NCBI GenBank assembly: GCA_963696495.1
Contig: CAVOKJ010000005.1
Coordinates: 62,001 to 126,000 of the forward strand
Direction of reading: 5' to 3'
Length of the DNA: 64,000 nt
Source of the DNA: Bog-756 sp963696495
GTDB taxonomy: Bacteria > Actinomycetota > Acidimicrobiia > Acidimicrobiales > RAAP-2
Numbering within the stretch: position 1 is the first letter of the stretch; the number at the start of each line of letters is the position of its first letter. Positions 16,624 to 23,999 of the stretch are shown piece after piece. The translations under genes and the position numbers were made by a program. The notes beneath the pieces were generated by a model that saw only the letters and a program-made list of their open reading frames with translations, did not search any database and had not been told where the DNA came from.

Positions 16624-16733
16624 GTGTGGGCCACGATCCGGCAGGGTGTGGGCCACGATCCGGCAGAGTGTGGGCCACGATCCGGCAGAGTATGGGCCAC
16701 GATCCGGCAGAGTATGGGCCACGATCCGGCAAG
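16624..16733. repeat. Five tandem 22-base direct repeats upstream of the relaxase gene
   Basis: Units start at 16624, 16646, 16668, 16690 and 16712. The shared core is TGGGCCACGATCCGGCA; units differ only in GTGTG versus GTATG at the left and in the last two bases. The 22-base period is close to two helical turns, so bound proteins would line up on one face. The array lies between pafC and the MobF relaxase gene, where an oriT or iteron region is often found. It is not a CRISPR array because there are no spacers. It does not code for protein: the period is not a multiple of three. Confidence 0.92.
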
Positions 16734-16903
16734 GTGATCGGCTAGCGGCCCGTCAGTCGGGCATGCCATGCCTGCACGGTGGACCTTGTCACCGACCCCT
16801 TCTCCTCGGCCGTGCCGGTTGCCGACCTCGGGCACGAACCGACCGGATGCGGGGCCGGCGGGGACGTCGGCGGGCAGCGACGCCCGACGGGACGGCCTAT
16901 CCG

Positions 16904-18307
16904 GTGCTGAAGGTCCACGTGGTCCGGGGCGACGGCCACCGCTACTACGTCGAGGACATCGTGCCAGGACGGGCCGAGTCCAGCCCGGTCGCCGGCGAGT
17001 CCCCCGGGGTCTGGTCGGGCCGGGGAGCGGCGGCGCTCGGTCTGGACGGCCTGGTCGAGGCACCGGTGTTCACCGCACTGCTGGAGGGACGTCATCCCCA
17101 GTCCGGCAGGACGCTCGGTCGACCCCGTGGCGACCGGCGCGTGTCCGGCTACGACCTCACCTTCGGCGCACCGAAGTCGGTCAGCATCCTGGCCATGTTG
17201 GCACCGGGCGAGATCGCCGCCGCCGTGGGGGTGGGACACCGGGCTGCGGTCGAGGAGGCCGCCGGCTACCTCGGGCGCGCTGCGGTGGGGGTGCGGAGGA
17301 CCCACCGCGGGGTCGTGGCGTACCTGCCGTCGACCGGCATGGTGGCCGGATCGTTCGTCCACCGCACGAGTCGTGCCCTCGATCCTCACCTGCACACCCA
17401 CCTCGTGATGGCCAACGTGGCCCAGGGGGTCGACGGCCGGTGGTCCGCGGTCGACAGCCGGCGGGTCTTCGTCCACGCGCCGGCCGCCCAGGCCGTGTAC
17501 CACGCCCGGCTCCGGCTGGAACTGACCGAGCGGCTCGGAACGGCGTGGGCGCTGCGCCCATCGGGCCTCGGCGACGTGGTGGGCGTCGACGCCCGACTGC
17601 GCCGGCTGTTCTCCACCCGCTCCTCGGCCATCGAGGAGTACGTCCACGGGCGGGGCGGCCTGCTGTCGCCCGGTGGATCGAAGGGTGCATTCCATGCCAC
17701 CCGTCCGGACAAGGACCGCTCCCGGAGCGTCGAGTCCCTGGTCGAGGAGTGGCGGGGCCGGGCGGCCGACTTCGGGCACGATCTCGGCGACCTGACCAGG
17801 TCGGTGGGACTCGGCGGCCGCCCGGGTCCAGGGACGCCCGCCGACACGTTCGACCCCGAGAGGATCTCGGTCCGGTTGCAGGCCCTGGCCGGCGCCGATC
17901 GCTCCCTGCGGACTCGTGACCTGGTGGCCCTGGTGGCGACCTCGTCCACGCGCGGCGCCGGCGCAGCCGAGATCGAATCGACAGCACTGCGGATCGCCGA
18001 GGGCTGCCGGGCATGGCGGGCCGGAACCGCTCCCGGTGAGGAGGTGCCGATCAGGGGTCACGACGCCCACGACCGGTGGCCGGCGGTCCAGGTGCTGGAG
18101 GTGCTCGAAGCCGGCACCGGCCGGCTGTCCGACGGTGGGTTGGAGAACGGCGGTCGTGGCGGCCGGATCGGCCGGGTGGACCTCCTCGACCGGGAAGGGC
18201 CTGGACCGAGCGGTCCCGGTGCTCCAGAGCTGCCCGGTCTCGGATGGGATGGGGGCGGACCTGAGCGACTGCCCGAACGGACCCTGTCGGCCCCGCTCGG
18301 CCGGTGA
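16904..18307 (+). CDS. MobF/TrwC-type conjugative relaxase, helicase domain absent
   Basis: MobF relaxases nick one strand at oriT and stay bound through tyrosine. Starting at GTG 16904, the protein (467 residues) has a Tyr pair at 14-15 (HRYYVED), in the place of the catalytic tyrosines of TrwC. It also has YDLTFGAPKSVSILAML (about 85-101) and the metal-binding triad HLHTHLVMANVA (about 163-174). A FSTRSSAIEEYV segment typical of the relaxase end follows near residue 236. Full MobF proteins are about 900-2000 residues because a RecD-like helicase follows; here the frame ends soon after the linker (RTRDLVALVA), so the helicase is missing. An ATG at 16847 is an alternative start. The gene ends 17 bases from the stop of the convergent coupling protein gene. 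Confidence 0.87.
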   Translation: MLKVHVVRGDGHRYYVEDIVPGRAESSPVAGESPGVWSGRGAAALGLDGLVEAPVFTALLEGRHPQSGRTLGRPRGDRRVSGYDLTFGAPKSVSILAMLAPGEIAAAVGVGHRAAVEEAAGYLGRAAVGVRRTHRGVVAYLPSTGMVAGSFVHRTSRALDPHLHTHLVMANVAQGVDGRWSAVDSRRVFVHAPAAQAVYHARLRLELTERLGTAWALRPSGLGDVVGVDARLRRLFSTRSSAIEEYVHGRGGLLSPGGSKGAFHATRPDKDRSRSVESLVEEWRGRAADFGHDLGDLTRSVGLGGRPGPGTPADTFDPERISVRLQALAGADRSLRTRDLVALVATSSTRGAGAAEIESTALRIAEGCRAWRAGTAPGEEVPIRGHDAHDRWPAVQVLEVLEAGTGRLSDGGLENGGRGGRIGRVDLLDREGPGPSGPGAPELPGLGWDGGGPERLPERTLSAPLGR

Positions 18308-18324
18308 GCCGGCCCGAGGCACGG

Positions 18325-19833
18325 TCAGCGCTCCAGGCCAGACCGTGGTGGGGTCCGGCTGGCACTCGTCCGTTCGTCAGGCCCCGACGGTCCGAACTCC
18401 GGCCGGCGCCGCTCGACCTCGCGGTCGAGCCCCCGCAGGGAGCGCCAGGGCTGGTCGGTGTGCGACGGTGTCAACGAGATCCAGCTCGGATCGTTGCGCT
18501 GGTCGAAGCAGAGCGCATGCCCATCCGTGCCGCGGGTGATGGCGTCGACCGGCAGTCGCGGCCGCCACTGGGTGGACACGCTCTCGCCGAATTGGGGTCT
18601 GCCCCCGGAGAGGAGATCGGTGATCGGGTGGTCGGTCATCGAGCGGCCGGCGGAGACGGTCCGGCTGGGGATCTCCTCGTCGCCGGCCAGGAGGGACAGC
18701 GATCGGAGCGTCCCCACGTCCCCGATGCCGGGCAGCACCACGGTCGTGCCGAACAGCGAGGGGAACCCGTCGGCCTGACCCGGCCACCGGTGCCGGGCCT
18801 GGGAGAGGTCCTGGAGACAGGCGATGGTGATCAGTCCCTGCCCGCCGCCTTCGCTGATCATGGCGGGGAGACCGGGCAACGGGGCGACGTTCGCCACCTC
18901 GTCCAGGGCCAGCAGGACCGGTGGGACGCTCCCGGCGTCGAAGTCCTGGTGGGCGGCACGGGCGTAGGTGGCCTGTCGGACGTCCTCGATCAGCCCGACC
19001 ACCAGTGGGGCCACCTGCGCCTGGAGATGGGCCGGAGCGGTGATGTAGATGGTGTCCGAGGAGCTGACGAACCGTCCGGCATCGAAATTGGGCCCTGACG
19101 TGGCTTCGAGCGCCTGCTCGGACCGGAACCCGGCCAGGGCCCCCGACGCGGTGGACCAGATGCCGCTCAATTCCCTCGGATCGGTGGCGACGATGCCGTC
19201 CAGGAGATTCCGGGCCAGCGCCGAGCCGGTTGGCGGACCGCTGGACAGGATCTGCTGGGCGGGCAGGGCCTGGCGGCGATCCACCCAGGTCAGGACGGTG
19301 CGCATGTCGGTGTCGTCCATGGCTGCCGCATGGAGGAGTGGGGCCATCAGGGCCTCGGCCCGCTCGGTCCAATGGGTACTCCCCCCGCGGGAATCCGTCG
19401 CCGAAGCCGAGCCCACCTCGACGAGGGCACGGGCCATGGCGAGCGCTCCCGTCCACTCGGTGCACGACTGGATCGGTGACCATCGCAGTCTCCGGGAATG
19501 GCGACCGGGGTCGGCCGATCCGGTCGGGTCGAACAGCCAGGTTCGACCCAAGGTCGAGCGCGCCGCCGCCGTGGCGTCGAGCACGTCGGGCTTCGTCGAC
19601 GTCGACACCACCGCGCCGTTGGCGGCGAGCACATTCGGTATGACGAGCGACGTCGTCTTTCCCGACCGTGGCGGGCCGAGGATCATCACGGAATGCTCCG
19701 GCGGAACGAAGCGCCAACCGTGTCGATCACCGCCGAGGAAGACGCCATGCCGCGCGTCGCGTGACGCGCTCAATGCGACGCGATGCAGCAATACGGCGCG
19801 TTGTGCGGACATCGGGGAAGAAAATTTCGTCAC
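18325..19833 (-). CDS. VirD4/TraG-type coupling ATPase without membrane anchor
   Basis: Type IV coupling proteins bring the relaxase-DNA complex to the secretion channel. The 502 residues contain Walker A ILGPPRSGKTTSLVIPN (about 50-66), KPDVLDATAAARSTLGRTWLFDP, Walker B PVLLALDEVANVAPLPGLPAMISEGGGQGL (about 305-335) and the QDLSQARHRW motif, all typical of VirD4/TraG C-terminal domains. There is no N-terminal transmembrane pair: the protein starts almost directly before the ATPase core. It may therefore be a soluble form or need a separate anchor. GTG 19833 is the start, with ATG 19812 an alternative. It converges on the relaxase gene, and no channel (VirB) genes are in the window. Confidence 0.87.
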   Translation of the reverse strand: MTKFSSPMSAQRAVLLHRVALSASRDARHGVFLGGDRHGWRFVPPEHSVMILGPPRSGKTTSLVIPNVLAANGAVVSTSTKPDVLDATAAARSTLGRTWLFDPTGSADPGRHSRRLRWSPIQSCTEWTGALAMARALVEVGSASATDSRGGSTHWTERAEALMAPLLHAAAMDDTDMRTVLTWVDRRQALPAQQILSSGPPTGSALARNLLDGIVATDPRELSGIWSTASGALAGFRSEQALEATSGPNFDAGRFVSSSDTIYITAPAHLQAQVAPLVVGLIEDVRQATYARAAHQDFDAGSVPPVLLALDEVANVAPLPGLPAMISEGGGQGLITIACLQDLSQARHRWPGQADGFPSLFGTTVVLPGIGDVGTLRSLSLLAGDEEIPSRTVSAGRSMTDHPITDLLSGGRPQFGESVSTQWRPRLPVDAITRGTDGHALCFDQRNDPSWISLTPSHTDQPWRSLRGLDREVERRRPEFGPSGPDERTSASRTPPRSGLER

Positions 19834-20124
19834 GTGTTTTTCGTCTCGCCGTCAACCGGAATCTCTCGTGGGCTTGCTGGCGGACGTCGTGTCCGGCGAT
19901 GGGGACGTCGTGCGGTGACGTCGAATAATCCTTGCAAACAAAAGGTTTTCTGTCCATGGCCTCTTGGTGGAGTCGCGACACCGATGTCGAATCGCACGGT
20001 GACGGTGACGATTCGGTCGGCGTCCGGCGGACGGGTCATGAGCCCGGCGCGCGAAAAGGTGCTTGACCTGGGCGTGAATTGCCATTTTGCTGGTAGGAGT
20101 TATGTATCGCTGAGGAGGTGATTC
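19834..20124. other. AT-richer intergenic region between coupling protein and HU genes
   Basis: These 291 bases contain A/T tracts (for example around 19815-19845 and 19925-19955) that stand out from the surrounding high-GC DNA. They separate two divergent genes and should hold both promoters. A TTGACC hexamer at 20063-20068 is a candidate -35 for the HU gene, but the matching -10 is weak. I see no RNA gene or clear att repeat. Confidence 0.5.
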
Positions 20125-20841
20125 TTGAACAAGTCGCAACTCGTCAAAACGGTCAGCGCGTCGACATCGTCGCCACGCCGGATCGTCGAAGACGTGGTTG
20201 ACGAATTGTTCGGAACGATCGTCACCGAGGTTCGATCTGGACGGAAGGTCACAGTGATCGGTTTCGGGGCGTTCACCCCCACCGCTCGTGGTCCTCGTGT
20301 GGGTCGGAATCCGAGGACGGGTGCAGTGGTACCGATCCCGGCGTCGAATGGTGTCCGGTTCGCCACCGGTTCGGCGTTCAAACAGGCGTTGAACCCTAAG
20401 GAGGGAGTAGCAATGGCAGTAAAGAAGGCAGCAGCCAAGAGAGCGGTCCGGAAGGCCCCGGCCAAAAAGACGGCCGCTCGTAAGTCAACGGCGAAAAAGG
20501 CGGTGAAGAGGGCTCCTGCGCGTAAGACGGCGGCCAAGAAGACCACCGCGAAGAAGGCGGTCCGCAAGGCTCCGGCCCGCAAGACCGCAGCCCGCAAGAC
20601 TGCCGCCAAGAAGGCGACCCGAAAGGCTCCGGCCCGCAAGACCGCAGCCAAGAAGGCGACCCGCAAGGCTCCGGCCCGCAAGACCGCAGCCCGGAAGACC
20701 ACCGCCAAGAAGGCGACCCGAAAGGCTCCGGCCCGCAAGACCGCAGCCCGGAAGACCACCGCCAAGAAGGCGACCCGCAAGGCTCCGGCCCGCAAGGCTC
20801 CGGCCCGCAAGGCAGTGAGGCGGACGGCGAAGCGGCGCTAG
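20125..20841 (+). CDS. HU-family nucleoid protein with long Lys/Ala/Arg-rich H1-like tail
   Basis: Residues 1-95 are an HU/IHF fold (NKSQLVKTVSAST..., GFGAFTPTARGPRVGRNPRTGAVVPIPAS, VRFATGSAFKQALN), which bends DNA. Residues about 97-238 are a basic tail of KAPARKTAARKTTAKKATR-type units, like mycobacterial HupB and eukaryotic H1; the main unit is 19 residues (57 bases) with one shortened copy. The start is TTG at 20125, four or five bases after GAGGAGGTGA, a near-perfect complement to 16S rRNA. An AAGGAGG site with ATG eight bases later lies exactly at the HU/tail joint and could start a tail-only protein. A strong terminator follows. A role beside the relaxase genes is possible but not shown. 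Confidence 0.93.
   Translation: MNKSQLVKTVSASTSSPRRIVEDVVDELFGTIVTEVRSGRKVTVIGFGAFTPTARGPRVGRNPRTGAVVPIPASNGVRFATGSAFKQALNPKEGVAMAVKKAAAKRAVRKAPAKKTAARKSTAKKAVKRAPARKTAAKKTTAKKAVRKAPARKTAARKTAAKKATRKAPARKTAAKKATRKAPARKTAARKTTAKKATRKAPARKTAARKTTAKKATRKAPARKAPARKAVRRTAKRR
20398..20415 (+). promoter_or_regulatory. Internal ribosome-binding site and in-frame ATG inside the HU gene
   Basis: AAGGAGG (20398-20404) is followed eight bases later by an in-frame ATG (20413). Initiation here would give a 142-residue H1-like basic protein without the HU domain. Confidence 0.45.
20554..20800 (+). repeat. In-gene tandem repeats coding the HU basic tail
   Basis: Units of about 57 bases (19 codons, KAPARKTAARKTTAKKATR type) and one of 42 bases repeat with few changes. 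Identical stretches allow slippage or recombination, so tail length may vary between strains. Confidence 0.75.
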
Positions 20842-20879
20842 CAACGCTGTGGCACCGCTCGTGCCACATTCGTGCCGTT

Positions 20880-20909
20880 GACAGCAGGGGCCTTCGGGCC
20901 CCTGCTGTC
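20880..20909 (+). terminator. Terminator after the HU gene
   Basis: A perfect 13-base stem (20880-20892 and 20897-20909) has a stable TTCG tetraloop. It lies 38 bases after the HU stop. Confidence 0.88.
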
Positions 20910-21064
20910 GCATCTCGGCGGCCGTGGTGCGTCGAGCCGGCCGGTGCCGGGTGGCTGGACGGTTCTCGTCCGGTCCGATGGCGGATCAGTCGCTGGGCGG
21001 GCCCGTCAGCCGGGGGTCGTCCGGGTTCCGGCCGGCTCCGAGCCGGCGACCACCAGGGGATCGG

Positions 21065-21910
21065 TCAGAGGTCCGACAGGTGGTGGAAGGCCTCCCCGGC
21101 GGGGATGCCGACCAGCGATCCGTGCTCAGCCAGTTGTCGCCGCACCCTGGAGGCGAAACGGGCGTGGGCCCGCTCGGCCGCCTCGCCGACGAGTTCGTCG
21201 GGCCCGATGCCCATGGTCGACTCGAATTGGCTGTGGTGACACAACAGGGACTCGATCTTGCTGGTGACGAACCCGTCGACGTCCTCGACGTGGTCGGGTC
21301 GGTCCGCCTCCCACAGCAGCAGTGAGCGCGGCCGGTGGGGCTCGAGCTCGAGCTCGGGGAAGAAGTGGGGATCGCGGGCCGCCACCAACGAGTCCGTCGT
21401 CAGCCATCCGGCGGCACGATGATCGGGATGGAGCCGGTACCGGCGCCAGGGGTCGTGTCCCAGGACGACGTCAGGCCGGACCTGTCGGATGACACGCGCC
21501 ACCTCGCGGCGCTCGTCGACACCATTCTCCAGCTCTCCGTCGGTCCGACCGAGGAAGTACAACCGGTCGCCGGGGAGCGGGGACCCCGGTCCGAGCCCGT
21601 CGAGGACCCGTGACGCCGCCCGGCACTCGTCGATCCGCTCGGCCACCAGCCGGCCGAGGTCGGCGGTCGGGTCCCAGCTCCCTTTGGAGCCGTCGGTGAG
21701 CACCAGGTGGTGGAGGGAGCAGCCGGAGGCCGCCCACTTGGCCAGTGTGGCGCCGCACCCGAACTCGATGTCGTCGGGATGGGCCCCGATGGCGAGTGCG
21801 CTGGTCGGGACGGCCAGATCACGACCGATCGAGTCCCAGGCAGGAAGGTCGCCGACGGGCATCCCCGACGTGCGCTGGCCCCCGGTGGCCGCGGGGGTCC
21901 GGTCGCTCAT
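21065..21910 (-). CDS. LmbE-type zinc N-deacetylase (GlcNAc-PI deacetylase family)
   Basis: The 281-residue protein has the family's first metal motif AIGAHPDDIEFGCGATLAKWA (about residues 39-59), a LTDGSKGSWDP loop and the third metal ligand in LHPDHRAAGW. Family members remove acetyl groups from sugars such as GlcNAc-Ins in mycothiol synthesis (MshB) or cleave conjugates (Mca). The exact substrate here cannot be told. The ATG overlaps the stop of cofC as ATGA, so the two are co-translated. The long N-terminal ~35 residues before the metal motif are unusual for the family. Confidence 0.85.
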   Translation of the reverse strand: MSDRTPAATGGQRTSGMPVGDLPAWDSIGRDLAVPTSALAIGAHPDDIEFGCGATLAKWAASGCSLHHLVLTDGSKGSWDPTADLGRLVAERIDECRAASRVLDGLGPGSPLPGDRLYFLGRTDGELENGVDERREVARVIRQVRPDVVLGHDPWRRYRLHPDHRAAGWLTTDSLVAARDPHFFPELELEPHRPRSLLLWEADRPDHVEDVDGFVTSKIESLLCHHSQFESTMGIGPDELVGEAAERAHARFASRVRRQLAEHGSLVGIPAGEAFHHLSDL

Positions 21911-22533
21911 CCCGGCGTGGGGGCGGAGGTGGCCACCGGCACGATGTCCCCGGGCTCGTCGACGTCGTAGGCCAGATCGGGACGGTCGAGGACCCGCAGG
22001 GGCAGCCCGAGGCGCCAGGCCTCGGACCGGTGCCGGGCGAACGAGCCCGGACCGTACGAGAACTGGAAGCCGGCATCGGTGGGCAGGGCGATGACGTTGG
22101 TCCCGTTGCCGTGGCGGTCGGGGACGAGGGTGATACCGCCGGTCTCGCCCACCTCGGCGAGGTCGGTCGCCCGGGGCAGGTCGGCATGGGCGACCGTCAC
22201 CTGGTCGACGCCGGCCTCCCGCAGGTGGGCGACCCCGGCCTCCACCGCGCCGTTGAGGCCGCGGCCCGGCTCCCACACGACCAGTGCACCGTGGGCCCGT
22301 GCCCACTCGGCCACCTCGACGTCGTCGCACACCACGGCGATGGGGAGGGGATGGGCGGCCGCCATCACCCGGTCGGCCATGGCCCGGGCCAGTTCGGCCC
22401 GCTCGGGGTCGCTCATGGCCAGGTGCAGTCGACGCTTCGCCTCGCCGAATGCCTTGACCGGCACCAGCACCGCACGGGGTCCGACGGCGAGGTGGCGCCC
22501 GGGCCCCGGTGACCGACGGTCGGAAGCTGGCAC
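21907..22533 (-). CDS. cofC: 2-phospho-L-lactate/phosphoenolpyruvate guanylyltransferase CofC (FbiD)
   Basis: CofC activates phospholactate or phosphoenolpyruvate with GTP for coenzyme F420 synthesis. The 208 residues show the NTP-transferase start VLVPVKAFGEAKRRL (about 23-37), VVCDDVEVAEWA, GLNGAVEAGVAHL, the AHADLPRA motif and the C-terminal LAYDVDEPGDI. The start is set at GTG 22533 because a TACACT box is six bases upstream, with a further in-frame start at 22560. It overlaps the deacetylase gene by four bases. No other F420 genes are in the window. Confidence 0.88.
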   Translation of the reverse strand: MPASDRRSPGPGRHLAVGPRAVLVPVKAFGEAKRRLHLAMSDPERAELARAMADRVMAAAHPLPIAVVCDDVEVAEWARAHGALVVWEPGRGLNGAVEAGVAHLREAGVDQVTVAHADLPRATDLAEVGETGGITLVPDRHGNGTNVIALPTDAGFQFSYGPGSFARHRSEAWRLGLPLRVLDRPDLAYDVDEPGDIVPVATSAPTPG

Positions 22534-22539
22534 CCGATC

Positions 22540-22545
22540 AGTGTA
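22540..22545 (-). promoter_or_regulatory. Possible leaderless -10 box for cofC
   Basis: TACACT on the minus strand is six bases before GTG 22533. It pairs with the cyclase promoter on the other strand across a 65-base divergent gap. Confidence 0.48.
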
Positions 22546-22586
22546 GGTGGGCCCCCGCACGCCACACCGCGGCGATGGCCAACCCC

Positions 22587-22592
22587 TAGGGT
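22587..22592 (+). promoter_or_regulatory. Possible leaderless -10 box for the adenylate cyclase gene
   Basis: TAGGGT is six bases before GTG 22599; there is no Shine-Dalgarno sequence. Confidence 0.5.
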
Positions 22593-22598
22593 GGCAGC

Positions 22599-23999
22599 GT
22601 GCCGGACCACGACATGAGCCAGGGTGATCGGCGCATCCAGGCGCTGATCCGGGTGCGTGCGATCCTCCTCGATCTGGGTTGCACCGAGGAGGAGATCGAC
22701 CGGGCGGTCGACGACGACGTGGTCGACCTGCTGATGGTGGACCGCCTGCTGGTCCCGGCGGGCCGACGCCTGACCCAGGCCCAGGTGGCGGAGCAGACCG
22801 ACATCCCCATCGAGCTGGCGCGTCGGTTCTGGCGGGCCCTGGGCTTTCTGGACGTGGGTGACGACGACCCGGTCTTCACCGAGATGGACATCGAAGCGGT
22901 CCGGCTGTTCCAGGCGATGGTGGCGATGGACCTGGTCGACCTCGACACCGCCGTCCAGATGGCCCGGGTCATCGGCTCGTCCATGGCCCGGATCGCCGAG
23001 GCCGAGGCGGCGCCCGGCACCGCTCCCATCCTGATGCCGTCGGGTGACAGCATCCTCGACGCCGACCAGTTCGCCCGCCAGGCCGACGCCTCCCTGAGCG
23101 CCATGGCCCGCCTCCTCGAATACGTCTGGCGCCGGCATCTCCAGGCGGCCACCCGCCGGTCGATGATGCTCCGATCGCGGGGATCGGCCGCCGGGACCAG
23201 CCCGACCACCGCCGTCGGCTTCGCCGACATGGTCGGCTACACCATGCTCAGCCAGCACCTGAGCGACGAAGAGCTGGCCGCGGTGGTGTCCCGGTTCGAG
23301 GGCCTGGCCCACGACACCGTGGTCGCCCTCGGTGGTCGGGTGGTCAAGATGATCGGCGACGAGGTGATGTTCGTCGTGCAGACGGCGACCAGTGCCGCCG
23401 AGATCGGGCTGAGCCTGGCCGAGACCTACTCGGATGACGAACTGCTGTCCGACGTGCGGGTGGGACTGGCCATCGGACCGGTGCTCGTCCAGGACGGCGA
23501 CTTCTACGGTGCGGTGGTGAACCTGGCCAGCCGACTGGTGGGTGTGGCCAACCCCGGTACCGTCCTCGTGTCCGAGGAGTTCCGGGCCGCGCTCGCCGAG
23601 GAGGGCGCCCAGGGGTTCGAGATGCGTGCCCTGCGCGCCCGCACGTTGAAGGACATCGGTCGGGTCCAGGCGTGGAAGCTGAAGCGTGCCGGCAGCGATC
23701 CGGGCGTGGACCGGCGCAGGAACATGCGGTGGGACCGACTCAACGACGTCTTGCGGGAGCTGGACGAGCTCCGCGAGCTCGGGGCCAGCGTGACCAGGGG
23801 AGCGTCGACCGACGAGGGGTCGTCGGGTGACGTTGACGATGGCGCCGCGGCGGGCCGACGTGTCGCCCCGGTCGCCGGTGAGGACGCCGCCCCGACCGGT
23901 GAGGCGACGGGCTCACGCCTCGTCGAGCCGCACCGTGGCGATTCCCTGGGCGCGGAGGTCGAACCCTCCCTCGACGGGGGCGAGGGGGCGACCCCGTAG
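22599..23999 (+). CDS. Class III adenylate cyclase, Rv1264-like
   Basis: The 466 residues have an N-terminal helical regulatory domain (about 10-145: RLTQAQVAEQTDIPIELARRFWRALGF and FTEMDIEAVRLFQAMV). It matches the autoinhibitory pH-sensing domain of mycobacterial Rv1264. The catalytic domain (about 205-365) has metal aspartates in GFADMVGYTML and KMIGDEVMFV and the transition-state pair in AVVNLASRL. The product would be cAMP. The last ~90 residues are Asp/Gly/Arg-rich and probably disordered; the final 87 bases overlap the 3' end of the convergent mannosidase gene. Confidence 0.9.
   Translation: MPDHDMSQGDRRIQALIRVRAILLDLGCTEEEIDRAVDDDVVDLLMVDRLLVPAGRRLTQAQVAEQTDIPIELARRFWRALGFLDVGDDDPVFTEMDIEAVRLFQAMVAMDLVDLDTAVQMARVIGSSMARIAEAEAAPGTAPILMPSGDSILDADQFARQADASLSAMARLLEYVWRRHLQAATRRSMMLRSRGSAAGTSPTTAVGFADMVGYTMLSQHLSDEELAAVVSRFEGLAHDTVVALGGRVVKMIGDEVMFVVQTATSAAEIGLSLAETYSDDELLSDVRVGLAIGPVLVQDGDFYGAVVNLASRLVGVANPGTVLVSEEFRAALAEEGAQGFEMRALRARTLKDIGRVQAWKLKRAGSDPGVDRRRNMRWDRLNDVLRELDELRELGASVTRGASTDEGSSGDVDDGAAAGRRVAPVAGEDAAPTGEATGSRLVEPHRGDSLGAEVEPSLDGGEGATP

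Noticed and set aside
16624..16733. CRISPR array
   Set aside because: Repeats are directly joined without spacers and there are no cas genes.
16646..16903. Relaxase N terminus starting inside the 22-base repeats
   Set aside because: The repeats are not codon-periodic, and starting at 16904 places the Tyr pair at the usual position near the N terminus.
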